Shown here piece after piece: positions 21,566 to 33,166 of a stretch of DNA of 64,000 bases. The position numbers and the translations under genes were made by a program. Below the pieces are notes generated by a model. It was not told the origin of the DNA, made no database searches, and saw only the letters and a list, made by a program, of their open reading frames with translations. Each line of letters starts with the position of its first letter. The first letter of the stretch is position 1. This stretch comes from Protonemura montana (Eukaryota > Arthropoda > Insecta > Plecoptera > Nemouridae), in the NCBI GenBank assembly GCA_947568835.1, contig OX387603.1:22096651-22160650 (forward strand). Reading direction: 5' to 3'.

Positions 21566-24500
21566 ATGAGGACCTTCCTATTCCTGGCTGCCGCCGTGCA
21601 GTCTGTCTTCTGCGGAGGAATCAGCCAGTATGCCGTGCAGATGCCGTTCCTGAACCCCGCCGGTGTGACCTACATCAATGGTCCCGCACCCGCTGGTCTG
21701 GCCGCTGGGCCCTTGCAATACGCCTCCCCCGTAGGCGCCCCTCTTGCCGCCCCCGCCCAACTTGCGTATGCGCCCCAAGTTTACTCGCAGGCGTTCGGTC
21801 GACAGGCGTACGGCTACCAGCAATTCGCCCACCCCGCTCCTCTTGGTAAGTTGCCGACTGCATTGGATTTGTAGATAGTTGGTATTTAGTAAAAGAGTTT
21901 CCAAAAAGTTAAAATTAAAAATGAATTGTTAGCATTCAGAATTCATCTAAGTATCGACTTCAAGAATTTAATCTGGAAGCTATAAGTGACCAATTACCCA
22001 TGTCTTTTATTTCGGAAGGCCGCGCTTTCGACACCCGACCCTGAAATTTTGAAATTCAGTACTCGTGTAAAACAAAACACTTTGTTTTCACGCCATTTTC
22101 TCGCTGAAATATTGCTAGAGAGTGCCAACTTTCCGCGGTTTTCATTTAACTATGGAAAAGCAAGTAAAGAAAAAGCTTTATAAGCACCAAGAGTGTCATG
22201 CTGCAATTTTCGTAATTTACCAACAAACGATATTTTAAGTTGCTTCTTTTAATTCACATTTTGTTGTGGTCGAGCACCGATGATGTGCATTACTTAGCAT
22301 CAAAACAACTAAAAACACTTACGTTAGGATAAACCACAGACCCCGGTCTAAAACCCATCGCCTTTGCCTGCAGCCTACGCTGCGCCTGCGTACGCGCACG
22401 CCAAGATCCCGACCGTGCACGCCGTCCCAACCGTGCACCACGTGCAAGGAGTCGCTGATGTGCCCTACACCCGTGTCGTCGCGACGCCCGGCGTCGTGCA
22501 GAAGCAGGTGGATGTCGCCAACCCCGCCATCTCCACGCGCAAATTCCAGGTGGGTGCAGAGGGGACGCAAGACTACCCGTTACATTCAAAATCATGCATC
22601 ACTTTTCTGCATAACGCGATATCAAAAAGTCCCAGAATCACGGGAGTTCGCGGCGTTAATGAAATAACAAAAATGCCGTTAAATCACTATCTAAGATCAG
22701 TCTTCCTTTCCCTTTCTGACCGACTTGATTCAGAACAAACAGCATCGCGTCCTTGCGGAAAAGATTCACTTTTACGTTCGTAAAATCTGCAATAAAGGTT
22801 ACCCAAAGAGTAGGGATCTTATTTTACAGCGAGTCTTGCCTGTCTTCATTTAAAGTAATCGATTTCGGTAGCTCAGAAAGTAACGCGGTAAATAAGAAGA
22901 AAAGTTTGCCTTATTTCGCGGTCTTCCTAGTCTGTGGTTGCCTCCGGAGCTCTCTATTCTCCAAGTAACGTGCGTGTGTGCCCCTCCAGGTCCGTCGTCC
23001 TGCCATCCAGAAGCAGTTCTACGACATCGAGGAACGCGTGGTTGTGCGCAACGCTGGCTCGGCTCTGCTCGAGCTTGACGAGCCCCTGTCCAAGACCCAG
23101 CAAGGACCGGCCGTGATCAAGCCCGTGCACGCTATCCACCCCGTGCTCCACTACCCCCAGGTAGGTAACGCGTTTTGAAAGTGGGTCCACCTCCCATCAT
23201 GCACTACCTCCTAAAAAAAAGGGTCCTATCTGGGTCCATTCTGACAGACCGGTAGAAATCGATTTCAGTGAACTTAAAGTTTACAGGGTTTACAGAAACT
23301 ATTCCTAGACTCAGAGCGGAATGGACTCGAAGAAAACTACTTCCCAATTAAATTGAAATAAAGTGAGATGTGTTCTGAGCCGGAATGAGTGTATGTAGAA
23401 ATGAACACCAATCCCGAAAACTACACACTTACAACACCAAACACACATCATTTCGCGTTACGTGAATCAACACGTGTATTTTACACTTCTAAATTGGCCG
23501 CTAGTTCTCAGTGACGCATTATCTCCCTGCCGCAGGTGCCCGTCCCCGTCGTGCCCGCCGTGGCCCCAGCGTACGTCCAGCACCCCACCTTTGCCCAACC
23601 CATCGTGGTGCCCGACCAGCAGTACGCGCCCGCCCCCGCTGCCCCCGCTGCCCCCGCCGCCCCCGTCGCCCCCGTCGAACAGGAGCAGAACCCCGCCCTT
23701 GCCCAGGGACCTACCGGACCCGGCGCCGAGATCGCCTCCGACGATGACTCCGTTGTGGTCGAGAACACCGACTTCACTGCCCGATCTGGTGAGTTCTCTA
23801 CATGGTTACTAATTGCAGGTTCTTGGAGTTATACCGTACCTTTGCGACAGAGTGTGAGAAATCCACACCAATTCGATAGTGGTTACGCCTAAAGCCCGCA
23901 CCTACAAGCTTTGTGATGAAGTTATTGTGAACGATACTGTGCGTGACAAAATGGGCGAAGCATATTTAAGTACGTGTGTGAAATCACGCGGGAGTTAAAC
24001 GTGTTATCGTTTAATTATAACGCTGTCGCTTGCGATCCGATTTCCGTTCATAAAGTATGACTAAAATATGTTTACATAAACGGATGACTCGAACAACCCG
24101 CATAAACTAACACATTTGCACGGCTTTTACCATCTGTCTTTTGTTCTCCAGCCCAACCTCAGCAAGCTGCCGCCGCCCCTGCGCCCGCCCCTGTCCAGAA
24201 CGCCGCCCAATTCGCCGTCCAGCAACGATTCCAGATCACCCGCCAGCAGCTCGAGGCCGCTCAACAGGAGCTGACCGCTCGCCAGAACCAACTGTCCCAG
24301 GAGATTCAACAGGAGATGCAATACCAGGCCCGTCAGCAGCAGTCTCTGCAGCAGGAACGCGAACAGCAGCAGCAGGCGCAGGCTCGTCAACAGCCCGCTC
24401 AGCAACAACAGCAGGAGCAACAGCAGGGACAACAGCAGGAGCAACAGCAGGAACAACAGCAGCAACAGCAAGATCAGCAGCAGGAACAGCAGCCTCAGAT

Positions 24501-27100
24501 GGAGGTAAAGGTCTCATTTTGGTGCACGTTTAGAAGATTTTCTCTGATTTTTAAGACATTCCCATCGTCTTAAAGGCAATCTCTACTCTTAGATTTCAAA
24601 TTTTATTTTCGTTGGAATGTGGAACAAACAAAAACCAGTTCAGATCTCTGGACTACAAACGTGCACTGATTTTTATCGAGATCCAGCATCGAACTCTCCT
24701 GTTATGCCAACCGAGTCATACTTTGTCTCACAATTGTGATTCTTTCCTTGTAACCAGTCGAATCATCGTGTCCCTTTCACTCAAACTTCGAAGCATTTCC
24801 GCGCTAATTCGATTACGTTATCAAAACTTCATCGCACCAATTGCAATCAGATAACACTCCGGGAACTTCGGCTCGAGTCAAAAGCGAATAGCGGCACGAT
24901 TTAGTCAGTGTAGACAGTCATGACATTGGAATAATTCCAATATGCTGTAGGCTCACGGTATGTCCATGCAAGGATTATTTGTTTCATATCTGCAGCATGG
25001 ACTACCTATTACAAATCAACCATGCCATTTCGTTTTTTGCTGTCCAGAAAAAGAGCAAAACTAAGTTATCAGACTTAGATCAAATCACCCAATTATTATT
25101 TACATTCAGCGACTTCGTTTAAAGAGTAAATACTTTCAAACATCAATAAGAAAATCAGAAAATAAGTTCTTTAACAGCTCTTCTTTCAACGTTTCAGGCC
25201 CGCCAAGAGGCCCCTGTCCAGACCCAGGCCCGCTTCGTGCCCCAGCCCCAGCGTCCCGCATTCCGTCGCCCAGGCCCCGTGCCCCAGGTGGACATCCGCT
25301 CCAATGGCGCCCCTTTCGACCTGGTGCCCCAGGCCCGTGCCGGTCCCAGTGTCGTGCCCTCTGTTCGCAACGGCCCCGAAGTGAACCAGGCTAACCAGCA
25401 GCGATTCATCCAGCTCCTCACTGCTCAGGGTAAGACGTCTTAACACTGCTTGGGCTTGTTGTGACCACCCTGATACCACTTACAAAATTACCAGAACTAG
25501 TTAAAAAAATCACATATAATTTTTGAATTTTCGAGAAATTTTTCTGGTTTTTACTCACATTTTCGAAAAATCCATTGTTTCGTTCCTCAAAATAACAGTA
25601 GAATTTGCCCAGCATCACTAGAGGCTATAGGTATATGAAAGAAATAAGAAACCTAAAATGGTCGCTGGTATTCGGTATGCTATCCTCTTTTACCCAGCTA
25701 TGAGAAATTACTGAGAAAGCGAGCCATCCAACTAACGTGTCACCCATCCCCGCATCTTTAGGTGGAGTCGCCGAGGTCGGTTTCGGTCGGTCCGGACCCG
25801 CAGGCGCCCCTATTGGTGATGCCGGTAACGTGCGAGGCCGTGTCCTGTCGGCCACCCCCGCGCCTGAGTACGAGCGTAACGCCCCCGCCGGCGAGCGCGT
25901 GTCCACCCGACGTGTCGTCGTCTCCCGACCCATCGAGACTCTGCAGGAATTCGACGTTGTCGAGCCCGTCACCAAGGTATGTACGACTCTCCTCACTCCA
26001 CATGCTGGGAGACGATCGCTCAAGAAATGTTTGAAGTGATTTCCTACGACATTTCAATATAAATTAAAATGTGCCTTAACGACTTTAGGAAACGTTGTAT
26101 AGAAATGGGGTCATAATTGGGATAACGATGGTCTTAAGCTAAAATTACGTTTCCCTAGCTTTTTTTGTAAAAAGTAGTCTAGGACACTAACGCTTTGTGG
26201 CATTTTTCGAAGGAAAATTAAGAAAACCACCAGGTTTCCCATCTTTAGGAATATTTAAAATTTCGAATTAAACACCCTAATTACAATTTGAAGCTGAAAG
26301 CAACAAAAAAATCATATTAGTGGCCACTCTTCCAACTCTCAATTAAGCGTAGTGTTGCTTAACGCCAGTTTTCTCCCATAAGACAACGTTTCCAGCCAGC
26401 CCGGGTTTCTGAACGGCGACCATGCATTCAGAGACCGGTTGCTCGTCGACTGTTCACGGTCAAAGTCAGAAAAGAAATCGATGCAGTGACGCTTAAAGAG
26501 TGCATTAACTCGTTCCACTGGTTAGCGTAGCTGACGGTAGTACGGCATTCGGCTGGTAATTCGGCTGGCGGAGGCGCCCAAGATGGCATATTACGAAACA
26601 AAATTTCTTGAGATCATTTGGCGAACTGTAGCAGAGACAGCATTCGATAGCGATAAGCGGCGACCTCTTTTAATGTTTTTGGAAATGAAGATTTTGAAAT
26701 TGGAATTTTTTGGGAATTTTGCAGCATCCCCGAGCAGGGTTGATCGGTTGAATCTTAAATCACTGATTTGCGCACCTCTGCAAATCACTGATTTTCGAAT
26801 AAGGCTCAAAGTTTTCGCACAAACATTTAGCCTTTAAATGGAGGATCAGAAGATGTTTATAACGGCCATGTAAACTACCTTGTTATTGCAATCTTAGGTG
26901 TGAAAGCCCAATGTCTTGAGTGTATAGCTTGTTTCTTGCGTGATCCTCAGCTCCACCGTATCACCGTGAACCAGCCTACCGTGTTCAAGTCGCTGCAACA
27001 CGAGGTGGCCAGAGTGCCCACATCCTACCCCGTGTACGGAAAGACGCTGCACCACTCTTACGCCCACGCAGCGGTGCCCCTCAACTACTACCAGCACTAA
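21566..27100 (+). CDS. secreted cuticle-type structural protein, 609 aa (gene 3)
   Basis: Eight coding exons join in frame: 21566-21845 (exon starts 21560), 22374-22549, 22990-23160, 23536-23788, 24152-24504, 25198-25429, 25762-25976 and 26951-27100. Intron phases are 1,0,0,1,0,1,0. The protein opens with signal peptide MRTFLFLAAAVQSVFC and an Ala/Pro/Tyr-rich region (to about residue 125). Next comes a non-repetitive block at about 130-200 with VVQKQVDVANPAISTRKFQV, RRPAIQKQFYDIEERVVVR and LDEPLSKTQQGPAV. From about 210 there is a Pro/Ala/Val region, then a Gln/Glu-rich probable coiled coil (about 305-410), then a segment with RRVVVSRPIETLQEFDVVEP (about 540-560), and a His/Tyr-rich C-terminus ending PLNYYQH. 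From memory, the RRPAIQKQFYDIEERVVVR-type block recurs in insect cuticle or matrix proteins, but I cannot assign a family name. It has no chitin-binding R&R consensus. Secretion is well supported; a cuticle role is inferred. Confidence 0.92.
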
Positions 27101-28089
27101 GCCTCCTAAACTCAACTAAACCCATCCTAAACCCACTGCTGTGAAAGGGCAGGACTCATCATGTATGGTGTCAACTTAGAGAAATAAGGGTTTCTGAGCC
27201 CACATGAGAAGCAAAAATAATGGGAAACCCCATTTTTTCAAAATTCCAAAGCTTATTTTTTGGCTGGAAAGTTATAATCTTTTAAGAAAAATACATTTGG
27301 AAACCGGCATATCAGAAATTTAAATGTCGCATTAAATTAAAAGCGATATTTTCAAATGACAGATTAAAAAATAACCCTAAAACCAGGCGGTGATTTGAAC
27401 TATTTTGTAAAGTAATCATTCATCAGTTATTACAAGAGGACAACTTTCATGAAAGTTCTGTAAGACATAATGCCAATATATGTAAACTCCAATAATTCGG
27501 AATTCTGAAAAAAATTTCACGTCGCTAAATATCGTTAAAAATCGCCGTAAGAGTCTTGCAGCTGAAAGTGATGTCATTTTGGTGAAACTCAGCCCTTGCC
27601 AGCACGAATCCATGTCACATGCCTAACACCCCAACGACATTCACCTAGGAGACCCTAACTCTCCACACAAACACTCTTCGTCTTCATAGTCACGTCTCAG
27701 TTCTTTTAGATCTTTTCATGTTTTTAGCTCCAGTCTCTAGCACTTGCAAGTTTTCGGCCAATTGCTAAAATTATTACCACAAAAAAAAAACGCTTGAATA
27801 GTATACTAGATATTTGAATTCATCTAGTTTAGTATTAAACCGAAATTCTAGCAATCGGCCGATCTGTCAAAAACTGGTGTAAATAGTATTTCATGAGCTA
27901 AGAATGTTAAAATGTCTTTAGAATTATCCTATTTTCTTCCCTTTGTAAAATGCAATGGATGAGTTGTTGCTTAATGTATAATCTCTAATCGGATTCTTTT
28001 TTAAGTAATGAGCGTTAATTATTTTTGTACTGTACGCTTTATTGTAAAATTGTGGATAGATATTTATGAATTTATAGATTAGAAAGAGA

Positions 28090-28095
28090 AATAAA
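28090..28095 (+). terminator. polyadenylation signal of gene 3
   Basis: AATAAA lies about 990 bases after the stop, followed by T-rich sequence (tctgttattttttgt). The implied 3' UTR is AU-rich and about 1 kb long, the longest in the window. An earlier site is possible. Confidence 0.55.
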
Positions 28096-29110
28096 GAAAA
28101 TCTGAAAATATCTGAAAGTCTGTTATTTTTTGTACCTTACCCAGAACCGAAATGAAGTTAAATATTCCACAAGAAAATGGTTCGATTGTCCTCGCCTAAT
28201 CTTTGTGGATCATCCACTCAAAGCTCGAACAATAAGCATAGAAATATTTTCGTAACATGCCATGTTTCCCAACATTACAGCAGCAATCAACGTGAATCAT
28301 GAGCGAAATAAATGTTATCTTTTCGCGCATTTTCATCTCTAACATGGTTGAAAAAAATGATATGTAAATCTACGCTTTTGTAAAAATAAAAAGGTATTGT
28401 TTCATACCTCTCTAGTATACAATATTATTGTATAAAGGTTGATATCAGTATCAGATATAAAATTGAATATCAAATACAAAAACGTAGGTCGATGATATAC
28501 CTACTTCTAGGTACACGTAATTATTTCAACAACTTCAATTACCCACACGTCAAATCAAACAATTACATATGTAACCAATTGAATAATTGCATCTGCCATA
28601 GTTGCAAACAAAAATCGTTTACGATCACGTTCTCAAACTGTCAAAGCCCCTTTGATAAACGGCGACCGCATATTGTTGGCATTTGCAAATGATTATCGCA
28701 CACAAAGCTAACATCGCCTAATGCAAGTCCCAACACATCTTATCGCAGTCCATCGAATCCGCGTGCTCTCATTCAACGCGGTTTCGTAAGGATTTCATCA
28801 ATCGGTCGAGCACCGAACAAACCACACCTAGTGCGACAAGAAGATATTCTTAGACTGGTGTGCGTTGGACTCGCAGTCACACAAGTCTTGGCATAGCCTA
28901 CGCATGCTCGGCCATGCATCACCGTCTTGTCGCGACCGACGACACTCCTTTCTAATCCCAGATGCATCGCCCAGGTTGCTTGCCTGTCATACTTGAGCCT
29001 ACATCTTGGCAAGCATATCAACTAATGTAATGTAGACTTATTGTATTAATGATGAATTTTTTATACTTGACTCATCCAATGTTGCATTTGTAATCAATTT
29101 GGAACAGTAA

Positions 29111-29136
29111 AATTATTATTATTATTATTATTATTA
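29111..29136. repeat. (TTA)n microsatellite
   Basis: About eight perfect trinucleotide units lie in noncoding DNA. Confidence 0.9.
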
Positions 29137-32100
29137 ACTATCATCGTAGCCAGTTTGTGAGGAAACTTGGAAGAAAGACTTAAAATTGTAGTGGTTGACT
29201 TTTGTGTGCGTTAAATTTAAGATGTGTTACTTGTCAGTGAGCAGAATGTTCTCTATTCGCTTTAATTAATTTATTACTTGTTTTAAGGCTATTAAAAGCT
29301 ATTAAAAACCTGTAGAAATGGAGTACAATGTTATATTAAATTAAGGTAATGCTTGTTTGCACATTATCAAATAGCCATTAGTAAAAATGCTTATATCTTA
29401 GATTTTACTAACTATTAACATTCTTTTGCTCATTTACGCCTTGACAGTATGCAACACAAGCAACTCTCGTGTCGAGAGAGAGGCTGACCTGCAGGGAAAC
29501 CCGAAACATTTCGTTAGGCCTTCACGAAGTCGCTGCAAGACCGTCGGCTCAAAGACTTTCAGATCTTGCTGTGAGATGGCAGCACCGCTGTTGATTCGCG
29601 ATTCACGAGGGCCTTGGTCTTCGCCAAGTGCTGGTTTCCAATCACTCACGAGTGATTTTTGGTCTAAAAAGACCGTATTTAAGACGGAATTGACAAACTC
29701 TCATTAGTACGTTTTTCATGAAAATCTTGCAACCCGACAGATACCATTTTGGACCTACCCTTGACTGACATTGATTTGAAGTAAACCAATATTAAGCTAC
29801 GAATGTTTTGACTTTTTTACGATCCGTCAAATAGAGCTCTCCTTCTATCAAGATTTTCCACTGTCTGCCCTCTGACCTAAACTACTTATTTCGGCTTAAC
29901 CTCTCAAAATGCACACATTTTTCTAATAATATTGCAAAAAAAGCGTGTCTATGTAAACAAGCTCGTATACTTTATGCCCCTACACCTCTATGCCCCTATA
30001 TCTTAGTTATAACTCCTGTGCAACATATGTGGGTGGGAGGAGAGTGACCTACGCATTGCAGCATCCAGGAAAGCGTGCCGGCGGTCACGCGTCGTGCCAC
30101 GCGAGGAATGTCCACGCTGACATAACAGCACCTCACGCGAGCCAACGACCACAGGCAAGCCACAAGTACACATGTACCATCGGTACCGATACTCGTCTTA
30201 TGAAATGCAGGACTGTGGTCATCTCTTGGAATAAATATATATACAGGCAGATTGAAAGCGTGTTAATTGAGTTGAGTCCATATTGAATAGTTAATGAGTT
30301 GACAAGGATGGAGATGAAACGTAATAAATGAATTATGTGAAGGACGTTTGATGATTGATTTGACTACTCCATTCAATGGAAAGAAAGCGAAAGAGGAAAA
30401 TCTGCCACCATTTATGTGAAATGCATTACCAAAACACCACCCTCCAACGGTTTGTTCATTTTCGTTACTGTCATATTTTTAGTGTGGTCTTGCTTCCGAA
30501 CACAATCAACACACTTCTAAAAAAATCTAACAATTATCTCATTTGGTTCGTTTAATAGCGCCAAATACTGAACTCGTATCATGAAAAATCAGTAAAGCAA
30601 TCACCAGCAAAGTTTTTACTTAAGTCGTAATTTATAATTGCTACTTGCATGGTGTCGCTCGTAACGAGGTGTGCACCAATCATGTGGCCGGTAGTCGAAC
30701 GATCGCCCGCGCCCGCGCGGCGGAGCTGGACAAAAAGAAATTGCGCCCTCGGCACTTCCGTCGCCCGGCACCTGACCGAGTGAAAGTACCTGCCAGGGAG
30801 GCGGCGAGGTCCTGCGCTTGATCTGCACAGCCAGATCGTCTTAAGTTTGCCACGAAGACCCTCGCTCGGCGATGATGAGATATGAACAATGTTTCTACAC
30901 TTTGCATCATTGGGAGGTGTACTTGAGATATAGCTTAGTTAGAGTGATATTCAAGCAAACAATCAATCGATTTTCTTTGCTGAGATTCAAGATCCAGCTA
31001 CGATCAACATTTTGCTCTACATAAAAGCTAACCAAATATTGGGTAAAAACCCTTGATTATTTATTCTGGAGCTCTTTCTCTTTTTGACTCTCGATTAATG
31101 ATAAGTATTTTTTTACACACATCTCAGTTACAAGCAAGAAGCTGAACAAAATACCAGTTTAAAATTAAAAATCACGATCAGTTTCCTTACACAAAACAGT
31201 CTGTAGCGAAAAGAGAAACGGTTCAGAAGTTGATCCAAACAAATTTATTACACCAATTTTATTATTAACAATGAATTGAGAGGAAAATTAGCCATTTTAT
31301 TGACAACCAATAAATCATTTCCGGCTGCAATTATTCAATTACTTAAATAATCTATTCCACCGTTCTGCACGCTGATTTTTAATTATGATTGTTATTTCCT
31401 TAGCTAATTTCTGTAATAAAATTTGATATTCCTCAACCAAGAAAACTTTGACAGTCTGAAATTAAAAGTGAACGCTGAAACAAAATGCCCTTGGGGTACT
31501 TAACCAACGAAAAATGCATCACAATCACCCATGACACGAAGCAATTTGAGAGTCGTAGAAGCGAGCACACGAACTGGCCGTTTCTTCTGGCAAAAGCCCA
31601 AGTCAGAGAAATATTTCTCATGTGTACACTAATACGCATAGTTGCTATGCATTTGCGCCAAACTACTGGCGCCAGGCCTTTCCATACACAGATGCCACTG
31701 GCACCGCCGTCCTTTTACTATTGCAACAGCCACACTCTTCCAGCACTCACCATGAAAACTATTAATTAATCTCGCATCAAAAGATTAGAGCGCATAGCCT
31801 AACAAAACCAACAGATTACAAGGAAAAACATATGTTAAACTGCGCGTTAATGACATAAAATTGAGCGTCACAATGGTTGTCAAATTGTGTCCAATATTTC
31901 AACACATTTCATGAGCGCCTTGGATAACAAGCGTCAGCATCATCATCATTCGACCTCTCCTATTTCCAGCAATAGTTTTGCAATTTATCTGATTTCTTAA
32001 AAAGGTGGTTGTCATTTTACCAAATCAGTGTCGCACATTGGTTAGCTGTCACAACCATCCGTCACAGCTATCAATCCAATATTTGTAAACGTTCATATCA

Positions 32101-32666
32101 TTTGTACACAGAAATAAAGCGTAAAGATCGATTACAATTTCAACACTTCAATGAAGCTTAACAGCTTCGGTAAATATCAACATGAAAAAGGCTCACCACA
32201 TGACATAGACGATTGTTGTGCAACAAACAAACGCTTAAGAGGCGCCAAATTCTAAGTACAAATGCAAACAAACACCCATTGGAAAATTAACAAACGCAAG
32301 TCGCTACCAAGAATGATAATTACCCTGCGCTATGACTTGCAATTAGCGACGTGCTAAGGCGATTAAGTAATTCGGGTTCCTCGCGCAGTTATTTAATTGT
32401 GGGACAAGGATGGAGCTGGCATGTCGCTAGCGATGATGAGAGAGAAAGTAAACATTACTCTTAGCCATGCATATTTCAGTAAATCTTCGACTCTTGGCAA
32501 GATGTCATGTTGAGATTTGTAAGGAAAAAAAGACAAAAAAAAAACATCTACAGGGGCTTAGCAAAACTCTGTTCATAAGATTGCTATTTTACAGGCTATT
32601 TGAAAACAATGCTTATTTATTGTCATATTGTGCTCTTTCCCAAAGTGTCAATTTTTACTTTTAGCT

Positions 32667-32729
32667 TGGAGACCCAAATGCACGAACGACACAGTGTGAC
32701 ACTTTAACGTGGAGACCCAAATGCACGAA
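32667..32729 (+). repeat. 20-bp direct repeat, 43-bp period
   Basis: tggagacccaaatgcacgaa occurs exactly at 32667-32686 and 32710-32729. The spacer contains agtgtgacact, a short palindrome. It lies about 400 bases above the orphan promoter, so it is either a small tandem duplication or a doubled regulatory site. Confidence 0.8.
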
Positions 32730-33088
32730 TAGCAAAGACCGAGCGACATTTCGTGCTCCTCACCACAACGCGTACACGTTTCATCGCTCAAGACAAACCA
32801 AAATCGTACACACATCTCAGCTCATACTGGTGAATGTCAAGCTAAGAGCTCCGACCATTGTATACCCCTGGCCAGGGGAATGGAGAAGTCTGGAAAAATG
32901 CATGGATAGCGACTCGGAGAGGTGAAAAGCGTGGATGAGCCGGGCGGAGAGGAAGGAGGAGGTGAGAGTGTTTCCGTGAGGAGTGCAAGCAGCTATCAGC
33001 TGACGCTCGCCAGCACGCTAGTATGATATCGGTAATAGCCTGGGTGAGATAACAAGAGAGGCGCGCGACGAAAGAAGACGACTGGTGC

Positions 33089-33166
33089 CATAAAAGTGAC
33101 CGCTGACACCGAGATCACGAACCTCTACGAACAATTGGATTGCGAAGATGGTGTCTGGAATGTGCT
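33089..33166 (+). promoter_or_regulatory. orphan TATA promoter plus candidate first coding exon
   Basis: cataaaag at 33089 is followed by a GC-richer leader, an ATG at 33148 reading MVSGMC, and a phase-1 donor gtaagt at 33167. A tiny first coding exon just below a TATA box, with a phase-1 intron, is the layout of gene 1. The roughly 250 bases above are GC-rich and purine-rich, unlike the flanks. I could not find a convincing second exon: splicing to 35449 gives only an 18-residue peptide, and splicing to gene 4 exon 2 gives an immediate stop. The gene may be decayed, or its exons may lie in DNA I did not recognise. Confidence 0.35.

Larger units (their letters stand above)
28110..33085. other. 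intergenic DNA between gene 3 and the orphan exon
   Basis: Mostly AT-rich, with GC-richer islands near 29450-29660, 30030-30190 and 30680-30850. None has convincing splice sites plus coding character. It contains the two repeats listed separately. Confidence 0.55.

Noticed and set aside
29451-29660. GC-rich block open on both strands
   Set aside because: Acceptor-like ctgcag sites occur at the edges, but neither strand gives a convincing exon pair or a recognised transposon protein.
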